Assembly (NCBI GenBank): GCA_905234475.1
Contig: CAJOHX010000010.1
Location: 62,001 to 126,000, forward strand
Direction of reading: 5' to 3'
Source of the DNA: an uncultured Bacteroidales bacterium
Lineage (GTDB): Bacteria > Bacteroidota > Bacteroidia > Bacteroidales > UBA932
DNA: 64,000 nt
The stretch's first letter is position 1. Every line of letters begins with the position of its first letter. Below are positions 27,468 through 35,586 of this stretch, one piece after another. Both the position numbers and the translations under genes were made by a program. The notes under the pieces are model-generated. The model was not told the origin of the DNA, made no database searches, and was given only the letters and a program-made list of their open reading frames with translations.

Positions 27468-28235
27468 ATGAAAGTGTACCGTATCCTCCTGGCGGCCGGC
27501 GCGGCTGCCCTCCTGCTGCTCGCAGGCTGCACCCGTGAAATGAAGACCGCCGCCGTCTCCGACGAGGGCGAGGTCCCGATGCAGGGCTTCGACGCATCCA
27601 TGTCCTATGACTATAGGATGGAATACATCACCGGCGGCGTCCCGAAGCAGGTGATGGACAAGATCAACAACCATATCATCCGCTACGACATCCTCTACGA
27701 CGAGGATGAGACCTCCGTGGACGTGCCCGCCGCCTGCCGGCAGTGGGCGGACGGCCAGGTCAGCACCTACGAGGCCGACGCGTCCGAATTCGCCGAAGAC
27801 TTCGACGAGGATGACGCCTGGATGTTCAACTGGAGCTTCAGCATCGACGGGAGTTTCGAGACCGCCTGCAAAGAGCGTGGCTGGCAGACTTACGCCACGG
27901 CCAGCGAGGACTACACCGGCGGCGCACACGGCTCCTACTTTTTGTCCTACACCGTCTTCGACATGAAGACCGGTGAGGTGGTCACGGAAGAGGATTTCCT
28001 CGACATGGAGATCGAAGAACTCTCGGACCTCATCTACGACAAGGTCCTCGAAGAGCTCGATGAAGACATGTGGGATGCCATCTATGAGACGCCCCATCCG
28101 AACGGTAACTTCCGCGTGGACGACGAGGGCGTCTGCTGGGTCTTCAACCCCTACGAGATTGGCCCTTACGTGCTCGGCGTACTCGACGCCTTCGTCAGCT
28201 GGGAAGAGCTGGCTCCCTATATGCTCGCCCGCTAG
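27468..28235 (+). CDS. Lipoprotein with DUF3298/RsiV-like domain (copy 1)
   Basis: This 255-residue protein has a lipoprotein signal (AAALLLLAGC, Cys22). The mature part resembles DUF3298-type domains: MEYITGGVPKQVMDKIN, a central acidic segment, DYTGGAHGSYFLSYTVFD, TGEVVTEEDFL and the C-terminal FNPYEIGPYVLG followed by a hydrophobic tail. Such domains occur in anti-sigma factors and deacetylase-associated proteins; no catalytic role is established. It is strongly acidic. A paralogue with the same motif order sits tail-to-tail on the other strand and overlaps it by four bases. Confidence 0.8.
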   Translation: MKVYRILLAAGAAALLLLAGCTREMKTAAVSDEGEVPMQGFDASMSYDYRMEYITGGVPKQVMDKINNHIIRYDILYDEDETSVDVPAACRQWADGQVSTYEADASEFAEDFDEDDAWMFNWSFSIDGSFETACKERGWQTYATASEDYTGGAHGSYFLSYTVFDMKTGEVVTEEDFLDMEIEELSDLIYDKVLEELDEDMWDAIYETPHPNGNFRVDDEGVCWVFNPYEIGPYVLGVLDAFVSWEELAPYMLAR

Positions 28236-28993
28236 CGCCAGCGGGGCTGCAGGAAGGGGTTGAGCGAGGCCCAGGACACGGGCACTTCAATGATACCGGA
28301 AGCGTAGGATGCAATCTCATAAGGATTGTACACCCATGTGACGCCCTCCTCGGAGACGGCGAAATTGCCGTTGGGCTCGGGCGTGCCGAAGAGCAGGTCC
28401 TTGTCCTCCTCGGGAACGGCCGCGTCGACGGCTTCCTCCAGGATATCGCACAGCGGGGAGAAATAATCGTCGATGAACAGGTCCGGCTCGGTCACGATCT
28501 CGCCCGTGGCCATGTCGAAGACATCGCAGCCGATGCCGAACTGGCCGTGGCTGCCACCGGTATAATCGTTATACGAGCCCCTGTAGGTCTGCAACTTACG
28601 GGACTTGCACGCCGTCGAGAACACGCCCTCGCGCTCGAAGGTCCAGTGGTAGGCCCAGGCGTTCTCCTCCGTGATCTCCTCCCCCTCGAATCCGCTGCCG
28701 TTGACCGTCTCCTCGACCCAGGTCTGCACGGCCGCAGGCACGTCCGTGCTGCCATTCGCCTCGTCGAACAGGAGATGGTGCTCGACGATCGCGGCATTGA
28801 TCCGGTCCATGACCTCCTGCGACACGCCGCCGGTCAGGTACTCCATGGAGCAGGAGGTGTCGACGCGGGCATCGGCGGCCTCCGCCTTGATGGAATCCTC
28901 GAACGTGGCCGTCGCCACCTCAATCTCCTGCCTGCAGCCCGCAAGCAGCGCGAGCGCCACTCCGGCGCCCAGCAGCCATTTGATCTGTTTCAT
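28232..28993 (-). CDS. Lipoprotein with DUF3298/RsiV-like domain (copy 2)
   Basis: This 253-residue lipoprotein (GVALALLAGC, Cys19) is a clear paralogue of the gene at 27468. The shared order is CSMEYLTGGVSQEVMDRIN, NDYTGGSHGQFG, DVFDMATGEIVTEPDLF, TPEPNGNFAVSEEGVTWVYNPYEI. The two genes converge and share their last four bases, which suggests an inverted duplication followed by divergence. The protein is anchored at the inner or outer membrane facing the periplasm or surface. Its function is unknown; I see no catalytic motif. Confidence 0.8.
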   Translation of the reverse strand: MKQIKWLLGAGVALALLAGCRQEIEVATATFEDSIKAEAADARVDTSCSMEYLTGGVSQEVMDRINAAIVEHHLLFDEANGSTDVPAAVQTWVEETVNGSGFEGEEITEENAWAYHWTFEREGVFSTACKSRKLQTYRGSYNDYTGGSHGQFGIGCDVFDMATGEIVTEPDLFIDDYFSPLCDILEEAVDAAVPEEDKDLLFGTPEPNGNFAVSEEGVTWVYNPYEIASYASGIIEVPVSWASLNPFLQPRWR

Positions 28994-29010
28994 CTATTGT
29001 AACGATTTGA

Positions 29011-30069
29011 TTACGGACAGGTTGTCAAGGTGTTGGCACAGAGCCAGTAGGTGTCGATCCAGCCGCTCTGGCCGTTCCAGTTGACCTTGACCCATTCGCC
29101 GTCCTCCGACACGTCCTGCGGACGGACGGTCACATCCTGCTTGGTGATTTTGCCGGTCACGGCGGCGCCTTCGCGCGGCTCCGCGAGCAGGGGAATCGTC
29201 TGCCCGCCGTAGTTGCGCGTGCCGATGCCGAGCACGGAACCGTGGACCCAGGCATCTCCCTCAAACTCAATCGTTTCACCCTCCATATCCTCAACGACAA
29301 CGCCGTTCAGGATCTGCCACCAGCCGTTCTGCGGGTTGTAGACGGTCAGGCTCCAGCTGCCCGGCTTGGGGATCTGGCCGATCACCGTCCCGCTTGGGGC
29401 GTTGCGGACATTGGTCGCGGTCTTGTCGGAGATGAAGCAGTACACCACCGCCTTCGGTGCGGCCGATTCGTAGGTAAACACGCCCGTCTCACTGTCGAAA
29501 CGGACCCACTCCGACGGGCCATACTCGTTGATGACCTCGATGTCCTTGCCCTGCCGGGGCAGTACGAAATTGACGACATTGCCGTACCTGAAGTCAACCG
29601 GCTCCTCGGAATGGGGAATCAGCGCGCCCTTCTCGCGGTCATATTCATAGATAAAGAGCCACGGCAAGCTGTCGCCCCCGTAGTCTGCAATCTTGACTGC
29701 GAAACGCTGCCTTCCGTTCTTGACGTTCCAATAGCACATCTCTCCGGCGAGGGTCGCGTCGCTCATGAAATCGATGCTCAGGTAGCCCGCGGCCTTGTCC
29801 AGTACGAACTCATCGACTTCTTCGTTCTCATATCCGTCGACGGTCAGGTAATCCTTCACCGTATCCCAAAGGACATTGCCGGGATACTTGTTTGCAAAGG
29901 CAATGGCGAAATCCGCGATCCCGGGCTTGCCCTTGATCTCGGGCATGGGGACCTGCTCCCAGCTCCACTTCTCCGCAATGCGGTGGGTGGTCCAGGGCTT
30001 GTCATTCTGGGCGGCGGCGGGCCGCACGAAGGCGAGCAGCAGGGCTGCCGCAATCATCCATCTTTTCAT
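29011..30069 (-). CDS. Secreted protein with two bacterial SH3-like domains
   Basis: From ATG 30069 the protein has 352 residues with a classical signal peptide (MIAAALLLAFVRPAAAQ). The first two thirds are an unassigned beta-rich region (DFAIAFANKYPGNVLWDTVKDYL, CYWNVKNGRQRFAVKIADYGG). The C-terminal third contains two SH3b-like segments, KTATNVRNAPSGTVIGQIPKPG and TIPLLAEPREGAAVTGKI...GEWVKVNWNGQSGWIDTYW. SH3b modules usually bind peptidoglycan peptides or ligands at the envelope. The gene lies 17 bases after the DUF3298-like paralogue on the same strand and is divergent from the GH97 gene. The longer open frame starting at 30141 is unlikely because it lacks a signal peptide at its start. 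Confidence 0.78.
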   Translation of the reverse strand: MKRWMIAAALLLAFVRPAAAQNDKPWTTHRIAEKWSWEQVPMPEIKGKPGIADFAIAFANKYPGNVLWDTVKDYLTVDGYENEEVDEFVLDKAAGYLSIDFMSDATLAGEMCYWNVKNGRQRFAVKIADYGGDSLPWLFIYEYDREKGALIPHSEEPVDFRYGNVVNFVLPRQGKDIEVINEYGPSEWVRFDSETGVFTYESAAPKAVVYCFISDKTATNVRNAPSGTVIGQIPKPGSWSLTVYNPQNGWWQILNGVVVEDMEGETIEFEGDAWVHGSVLGIGTRNYGGQTIPLLAEPREGAAVTGKITKQDVTVRPQDVSEDGEWVKVNWNGQSGWIDTYWLCANTLTTCP

Positions 30070-30143
30070 AGCGTGCAATAATCTGTTCGTGCAAATATAT
30101 ACAAAAAAACTCACTATCTTTACGTGCAAGAAGAATACCACAT

Positions 30144-32141
30144 ATGGACAGACGACTGATTTCCGCCCTTGCAGCGCTCCTGCTGCTCCCCTTCTGCCTC
30201 TCCGCCGCGCCGCGGCATTACCAGCTCCTTTCGCCCGACGGGCGCCTGTGCGTCGAGGTGGACGCCGCGCCGCAGCTGCGCTATTCCCTCGCCTACGACG
30301 GCGTCCCCGTCCTCGCCCCCTCGCCCATTGCCGTCCGGCTCGCGGACGGCAGCGCCTACGACGGCGCCGTCCGCTTCCAGAAGGCCATCCGCGCCTCCGT
30401 GGACGAGACCTTCGCCGCGCCGGTGTACAAGCGCGCCCGGGTGCGCAACCACTATAACGAGCTGACGCTGCGCTACAAGACCTTCGATGTGGTCCTGCGC
30501 GCCTACGACGCCGGCATGGCCTGGCGTTTCGTGTCGCGCAGCGGCAAGGAATTCACCGTAGAGAACGAGCAGGCTGAATTCCATTTCGCGGAGGACGTGG
30601 AGACGACCGTTCCCTATATCCGGACCGAGCGCCCCGAGGATTCCATCTTCTTCAATTCCTTCGAGAACTACTACTCCGTCCATCCGTTGAGCCGGTGGGA
30701 GGCGGGCCTGAAGGCCTTCCTGCCCGTGTCCTTCGCCACGCAGCGCGGCTGGCGGATCAACATCACGGAGTCCGACCTGCTGGACTATCCCGGCATGTAC
30801 CTGCAGCACCTGGGCGGGACCGCCGTCGGCGGCCTGTTCGCCCCGTATCCCAGGGACGTCGAGCACGGCGGCTACAACATGCTGCAGGGCGTCGTTCGCA
30901 GCGCGGAGCCCTACATCGCCCGGCAGCCGGCCGGCGCCGCCCTCCCCTGGCGGATCGTCGCCGTGGCCACGCAGGACCGCGACATGCTGGACAGCGACCT
31001 GGTCTATGCGCTGAGCCGCCCGGCGGCGCAGGCCGACTGGAGCTGGGTCAAGCCCGGCAAGGTGGCCTGGGACTGGTGGAACGACTGGAACATCAGCGGC
31101 GTGCCTTTCCGCGCCGGCATCAACACCGAGACCTATAAGTACTATATCGATTTCGCCGCGGCGAACGGCGTGGAATACGTCATCCTGGACGAAGGCTGGG
31201 CCGTCAACCTCAAGGCCGACCTCTTCCAGATCATTCCGGAAATCGACCTGCCCGGCATCGTGAATTACGCCAACGCCCGGGGCGTGGGCATCATTCTCTG
31301 GGCCGGTTACTGGGCCATGAACCGCGACATCGAGGGCATCTGCAAGTATTTCTCCGAGATGGGCGTCAAGGGCTTCAAGATCGACTTCATGAACCGCGAC
31401 GACCAGCAGATGGTGCAGTTCTACACGAAGGTGGCCGAGACGGCTGCCCGCTACCGCCTGCTCGTGGACTTCCACGGCGCCTTCAAGCCCAGCGGCCTGC
31501 AGCGCCCCTACCCCAACGTAATCAACCATGAGGGCGTGGCCGGCCTGGAGCAGATGAAATGGGCCCAGCCCAGCATCGACCAGGTCACCTACGACGTCCA
31601 GATCCCCTTCATCCGCATGTTCGCGGGGCCGATGGACTACACGCAGGGCGCCATGCGCAACGCCACCCGCGGCAATTACCGCCCGGTGAATTCCGAGCCC
31701 ATGAGCCAGGGCACCCGCTGCCGCCAGCTGGCGGAATACGTCATCTTCGAGGCGCCGCTGACCATGCTCTGCGACGCCCCGACCAGCTATCTGGCCGAGC
31801 CGGAATGCCTGAAATGGATTGCCGCCGTGCCCACCGTGTGGGACGAGACCGTGGCCCTCGCGGGCAAGGTCGGCGACTATGCGGCGCTCGCCCGCCGCAA
31901 GGGTGACGCCTGGTACGTGGGCGCCATGACGGACTGGGATGCGCGCGAGCTGACGCTCGACCTGTCGGAATTCCTGCCGGAAGGCCGCTACAACGTGGAA
32001 ATCTTCCGCGACGGCGTCAATGCCGACCGCAAGGCCAGCGACTATGTCCGCGAGGTGAAAACCATAACCGTCAGCGGTGCACAGCACACGCTGACGGTCA
32101 AAATGGCGCCCGGAGGGGGCTGGGTCGCCAGAATCTGGTAG
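30144..32141 (+). CDS. GH97 glycosidase, second copy
   Basis: This 665-residue exported enzyme has signal peptide MDRRLISALAALLLLPFCLSAA. The N-terminal sandwich is LLSPDGRLCVEVDAAPQLRYSLAYDG. The GH97 barrel follows: WDWWNDWNISGVPFRAGINT, YVILDEGWAVNLKADLF, GIILWAGYWAM, MGVKGFKIDFMNRDDQ and VINHEGVAGLEQMKW. Asp414 in KIDFM is at the position of the nucleophile in the retaining GH97 branch. An alpha-galactosidase-like activity in the periplasm is therefore likely. No SusCD pair is adjacent, so this copy is an orphan. TATCTTTA about 22 bases before the ATG resembles a -7 element. It differs clearly from the PUL copy at 10001-11941, so the two are not recent duplicates. Confidence 0.88.
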   Translation: MDRRLISALAALLLLPFCLSAAPRHYQLLSPDGRLCVEVDAAPQLRYSLAYDGVPVLAPSPIAVRLADGSAYDGAVRFQKAIRASVDETFAAPVYKRARVRNHYNELTLRYKTFDVVLRAYDAGMAWRFVSRSGKEFTVENEQAEFHFAEDVETTVPYIRTERPEDSIFFNSFENYYSVHPLSRWEAGLKAFLPVSFATQRGWRINITESDLLDYPGMYLQHLGGTAVGGLFAPYPRDVEHGGYNMLQGVVRSAEPYIARQPAGAALPWRIVAVATQDRDMLDSDLVYALSRPAAQADWSWVKPGKVAWDWWNDWNISGVPFRAGINTETYKYYIDFAAANGVEYVILDEGWAVNLKADLFQIIPEIDLPGIVNYANARGVGIILWAGYWAMNRDIEGICKYFSEMGVKGFKIDFMNRDDQQMVQFYTKVAETAARYRLLVDFHGAFKPSGLQRPYPNVINHEGVAGLEQMKWAQPSIDQVTYDVQIPFIRMFAGPMDYTQGAMRNATRGNYRPVNSEPMSQGTRCRQLAEYVIFEAPLTMLCDAPTSYLAEPECLKWIAAVPTVWDETVALAGKVGDYAALARRKGDAWYVGAMTDWDARELTLDLSEFLPEGRYNVEIFRDGVNADRKASDYVREVKTITVSGAQHTLTVKMAPGGGWVARIW

Positions 32142-32150
32142 ATTTGCTAG

Positions 32151-32242
32151 CCGGCGACGGAAAGCGGAGCGGAAATTGGTTTTTCGAGCTACCGCACGAA
32201 AAATAATTTCCGGCCGCCCGTCTGGAAGACTCCGTTCGCCGG
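32151..32242. repeat. Long imperfect inverted repeat between GH97 and htpG
   Basis: The outer arms CCGGCGACGGA (32151-32161) and TCCGTTCGCCGG (32231-32242) are complementary except for one base. Nested inside are GGAAATTGGTTTTTCG (32171-32186) and CGAAAAATAATTTCC (32197-32211), again nearly complementary. The whole 92-base element could fold into one long cruciform or hairpin. It fills the gap between two convergent genes, so a bidirectional terminator is the simplest reading; a mobile palindromic element is another. Confidence 0.65.
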
Positions 32243-32251
32243 CATCAAGAG

Positions 32252-34114
32252 CTACTGCAGCAGCTTCTCGCTGCGGGCGATGAAGTCCGCGAGGGCCTTG
32301 CCCTTGAGCATGCCGTTGGAGAGCAGCGCCAGGTCCACGACCTGATGCAGCAGTTCATTGTCCTTTGCAAAGTCGGCCGCAGCAGTGTCTGCGGCCTCTT
32401 TCTTGCCGCCCCAGATCTTCGCCACCAGCGGGTTCTCCATGTTGACGATGATGTTGTAGGCCTCGGGCATGGAGCCGTAGAAGTTCATGCCGCCGCCCAG
32501 GGCGCTCATCTCGCGGTAGCGGCGCATGAATTCGCTCTGGGTGATGAGCACCGGCGCGGCCGCCTCGCCCAGGTTCTGGGCGTCCACCATGTAGTCGTTG
32601 CCCTCCGGCAGGACGGCCTTGAAGAGCTCGTCGAGGGTCTTCTTGTCGTCCTCGCTCATCTCCGGCTTGACCTTGTCTTCCTTGGGGATGAGGTTGCCGA
32701 CGGAGTCGCTGTCCACGCGGGCGAAGCGGGTGTGCTCGATCTTGGCTTCCAGCAGGTTGACGAAGTGGCTGTCCAGCTCGCAGTCCATCAGCAGGACGTC
32801 GTAGCCCTGGTTCTTCGCCCCTTCGATCCAGCTGTATTGCTCAGCGGGCTTCGTGGCGTAGAGATACACCACATTCTTGTCCTTGTCGGTCTGCGCAGGC
32901 TCAATGGCCGTGCGGTAGTCCTCGAGGCTGAAGTACTTGCCGTCGGTGTTTTTCAGCAGGGCGAACTTCAGGGCGCGCTCGCAGAACTTCTCGTCGGAGA
33001 GCATGCCGTATTCGATAAAGAGCTTGATGTTGTCCCATTTCTGCTCGAACTGCTCGCGCTGCTCCTTGAAGATCTCCTCCAGGCGGTCGGCCACCTTCTT
33101 GGTGATGTAGGTGCTGATCTTCTTGACGTTGGCGTCGCTCTGCGGGGAGTCGATCACGCCGTGCAGCAGGGTCAGGAAGTCCGGGACGATGTTGTCCACG
33201 TGGTCCGTGACGAACATCTGGTTGCAGTAGAGCTGGATCTTGTTCTTGTCGATGGCCATGCGCTCCTTGATCTTCGGGAAGTACAGCACGCCCGTCAGCG
33301 TGAACGGGTAGTCGACGTTGAGGTGGATCCAGAACATGGGCTCCTCCTCCATCGGATAGAGCTCGCGGTAGAACTTGAGGTAGTCCTCGTCCTTGAGCTC
33401 GGACGGGGCTTTGGTCCAGATGGGCTCGATGCTGTTGATGACGTTGTCTTCGTCGGTCTCGACGCTCTTGCCGTCCTTCCATTCGGTCTTCTTGCCGAAC
33501 ACGACCGGCACGGGCATGAACTTGCAGTATTTGCCCAGCAGCTGGGAGATGCGGCCCTTGGCGGCGAACTCTTCGGAGTCGTCGTCGAGGTGGAGGGTGA
33601 TCACGGTGCCGCGGTCGGCCTTCTTGCCTTCGCCCATGGAGTACTCCGGCGAGCCGTCGCAGGTCCAGTGGACGGGCTTGGCGCCTTCCTGCCAGCTCAG
33701 GGTGTCGATTTCGACCTTTTTGCTGACCATGAAGGCGGAGTAGAAGCCGAGGCCGAAGTGACCGATGATGGAGGCCATCTGGTCCTTGTATTTCTCGAGG
33801 AATTCGCCGGCGGAGGAGAAGGCGATCTGGTTGATGTAGCGGTCCACTTCGTCTTCGGTCATGCCGATGCCGCGGTCGATGACCTTGAGGATCTTTTTCT
33901 TTTCGTCGAGTTCGACGCTGACTTTCAGTTCGCCGAGTTCGTCCTTGAAGTCCCCGCTGGAGGCCAGGGCCTGGAGCTTGCGGGTGGCGTCCACCGCGTT
34001 GGCGACGAGTTCGCGCAGGAAGATCTCGTGGTCGGAGTACAGGAACTGCTTGATTACCGGAAAGATGTTCTCGGTGGTCACACCGATTTTTCCCTTCAAT
34101 GCTTTTGTTGCCAT
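32252..34114 (-). CDS. htpG: Hsp90-family chaperone HtpG
   Basis: The 620-residue protein is full length (E. coli 624). The N-terminal GHKL ATPase domain shows ELVANAVDATRK, DRGIGMTEDEVDRYINQIAFSS and GHFGLGFYSAFMV. The middle domain follows (RGTVITLHLDD region and FPKIKERMAIDKNKIQLYCN), then a C-terminal dimerisation domain. HtpG is the cytosolic ATP-driven Hsp90 homologue that helps refold and mature client proteins. The ATG at 34114 gives the expected MATKALKGKIGVTTENIFPV start. A perfect 18-base-arm palindrome ends 16 bases before the start codon and may be a regulatory or terminating structure. Confidence 0.97.
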   Translation of the reverse strand: MATKALKGKIGVTTENIFPVIKQFLYSDHEIFLRELVANAVDATRKLQALASSGDFKDELGELKVSVELDEKKKILKVIDRGIGMTEDEVDRYINQIAFSSAGEFLEKYKDQMASIIGHFGLGFYSAFMVSKKVEIDTLSWQEGAKPVHWTCDGSPEYSMGEGKKADRGTVITLHLDDDSEEFAAKGRISQLLGKYCKFMPVPVVFGKKTEWKDGKSVETDEDNVINSIEPIWTKAPSELKDEDYLKFYRELYPMEEEPMFWIHLNVDYPFTLTGVLYFPKIKERMAIDKNKIQLYCNQMFVTDHVDNIVPDFLTLLHGVIDSPQSDANVKKISTYITKKVADRLEEIFKEQREQFEQKWDNIKLFIEYGMLSDEKFCERALKFALLKNTDGKYFSLEDYRTAIEPAQTDKDKNVVYLYATKPAEQYSWIEGAKNQGYDVLLMDCELDSHFVNLLEAKIEHTRFARVDSDSVGNLIPKEDKVKPEMSEDDKKTLDELFKAVLPEGNDYMVDAQNLGEAAAPVLITQSEFMRRYREMSALGGGMNFYGSMPEAYNIIVNMENPLVAKIWGGKKEAADTAAADFAKDNELLHQVVDLALLSNGMLKGKALADFIARSEKLLQ

Positions 34115-34130
34115 ATCTGAATGTTTTTAG

Positions 34131-34168
34131 AATCGACTGGGTCGGCCATGTGGCCGACCCAGTCGATT
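34131..34168 (-). promoter_or_regulatory. Perfect 18-base-arm palindrome upstream of htpG
   Basis: AATCGACTGGGTCGGCCA (34131-34148) is exactly complementary to TGGCCGACCCAGTCGATT (34151-34168), with two bases between. It lies between the stop of the upstream lipoprotein gene and the htpG ATG. It has no U-tract on the minus strand (CTAAAAACATTC follows). It may be a factor-independent terminator of weak type, an mRNA leader hairpin for htpG, or an operator. It is not the CIRCE sequence. Confidence 0.7.
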
Positions 34169-34181
34169 CAAATGCCGTTCC

Positions 34182-34198
34182 AGTGACAAATTGTCACT
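34182..34198. promoter_or_regulatory. Short palindrome over the lipoprotein stop codon
   Basis: AGTGACAA and TTGTCACT flank a single A. The symmetric site covers the stop codon of the upstream gene and lies 14 bases from the larger palindrome. It is a possible operator or the base of a small hairpin. Confidence 0.4.
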
Positions 34199-34802
34199 CG
34201 TAGTAGAAGTGGTCGCCGGTACCGCCGCGGCTCGTGTTCCAAGTCAGGTCGCCGGCTGCGTAGATCAGCTTGACCCAGTCGGTGCAGGCGGCGCGGGGAT
34301 CGGCGAAGAATTCCACCTCGTAAAGGCCGGTCTGCTCAAGCCGTGAGTTGACGTAGGTCGCGCTGGTGATGGTGATCCATTCAAAGATAATGTCGCCGTC
34401 GGCAATCAGCCTGGCGAAGCCGCTGGCGCCTTCGTCGTGCAGGCACTGAACGTCGCTACAGGTCCACTTGTCAAAGCCGTCGGCAGCTGCCTGGCGCTCG
34501 ATGGTCAGTGAGAAAGTGACCGTCTCGTTCTGGCCGGTGACGTCCCAGCAGTCCTGGTCCGTGCGGACGATGAGGATGCCGTCGCTGGCCCGGGCCGTGA
34601 AGCCGTCGGCATTGATGTCGCGTCCGTCGCGGGCCATCTGGTTGATGGCGCTGACGCTGGTCGTGACGCTCTGCTCCACGAGGCTCTCGGAGAGCTGCCG
34701 GAGCTGGTAGGCGCTGAGGTTGCGGTTGCCTCCTTCGTCCACGACGCAGGAGCTCAGAGCGGCCGCCCCGGCCAGCAGGATAGGAAGAAAGATCTGTTTC
34801 AT
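34194..34802 (-). CDS. Hypothetical lipoprotein
   Basis: This 202-residue protein has a lipoprotein signal (LLAGAAALSSC, Cys19). The mature part starts with a helical stretch (LSAYQLRQLSESLVEQSV) and continues as a beta-rich domain with four Cys residues (DQDCWDVTG, KWTCSDVQCLHDEG, RAACTDWVKLIY). I do not recognise the family. It is co-oriented with the outer-membrane protein gene 12 bases upstream, so the two probably form an operon. Confidence 0.75.
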   Translation of the reverse strand: MKQIFLPILLAGAAALSSCVVDEGGNRNLSAYQLRQLSESLVEQSVTTSVSAINQMARDGRDINADGFTARASDGILIVRTDQDCWDVTGQNETVTFSLTIERQAAADGFDKWTCSDVQCLHDEGASGFARLIADGDIIFEWITITSATYVNSRLEQTGLYEVEFFADPRAACTDWVKLIYAAGDLTWNTSRGGTGDHFYYE

Positions 34803-34814
34803 ACGGCCCGTCTG

Positions 34815-35549
34815 TTAGAATTTATACCCGATGCCGGCCTGCATGCCGGTGTACAGGGCGCCGGCGCCCAGCTCCGCGAAACCGAAAAGTTTGTTGCCGA
34901 ACTCCACGCCGATGGGGGTGACCTGGCCGCAGGCCCGGAAGGAATTGTCCTCGAAGCGGACGCGCCCGTCGCTGTCGGTATAGCGGTAGCTCAGCTTGTC
35001 GAAACCGTCGTACAGGGCGGCACCGACGCCCAGGGATCCGTAGAGGCGTACATAGCGGCGGTTCATGTACATAAGCTTGGCGCGCGGCAGCAGGTAGAAG
35101 GCCGTGCCGCCGTCAGAGCCGGCGAGCTGGTTGCTCACGCCCTTGTAGCGGTCGCGCCAGAAAGAGGTCACCGCGAAGTCCACCGACACGGAGAACCACC
35201 AGCAGACGGCATAGTCGAAGCCGATGCCGATGGCGCCCGCCGTGCGGGTGGGGCCGTAGTAGTCCGAGTAGAGGGTGGTCATGAAATCCTGGCCGTAGCC
35301 AATCGGCTCGGAGTAGAAATAGTCCACCATGCCGTACCACCAGCCGTGGCCGGTGATGAACAGGTCGGCCGCATGCAGGGGCGAGGCGGCCACGCTGAGA
35401 CGGGCGTCCCATTTCTCCTTGACCGGCTGGCGGTTGAAACGCCGCTCGCGCTGCCGGCCCCAGTCCGTCAGGCGGACCTGGCCGGACAACGAAAAGGTGC
35501 TCACCGACAGGGCGGCGAGCACCAGGAAGAATTTCACGAAAGATCTCAT
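34815..35549 (-). CDS. Predicted outer-membrane beta-barrel protein
   Basis: From ATG 35549 the product has 244 residues with signal peptide MRSFVKFFLVLAALSVSTFSLSGQ. The rest alternates short hydrophobic and aromatic strands (GAIGIGFDYAVCWWFSVSVDFAV, AFYLLPRAKLMYMNRRYVRLYGSLGVGAALY) and ends FAELGAGALYTGMQAGIGYKF, a typical C-terminal barrel signature with terminal Phe. It resembles small 8-strand porin-like proteins of Bacteroidota, for which no specific substrate is known. A GTG start six bases upstream is possible but adds only two residues. Confidence 0.75.
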   Translation of the reverse strand: MRSFVKFFLVLAALSVSTFSLSGQVRLTDWGRQRERRFNRQPVKEKWDARLSVAASPLHAADLFITGHGWWYGMVDYFYSEPIGYGQDFMTTLYSDYYGPTRTAGAIGIGFDYAVCWWFSVSVDFAVTSFWRDRYKGVSNQLAGSDGGTAFYLLPRAKLMYMNRRYVRLYGSLGVGAALYDGFDKLSYRYTDSDGRVRFEDNSFRACGQVTPIGVEFGNKLFGFAELGAGALYTGMQAGIGYKF

Positions 35550-35586
35550 ACGCACATAAGATGCGCGCGCGGGACCTTCTGTTGCA

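Noticed and set aside
34131..34168. Palindrome considered as CIRCE heat-shock operator
   Set aside because: The sequence does not match the TTAGCACTC-N9-GAGTGCTAA consensus.
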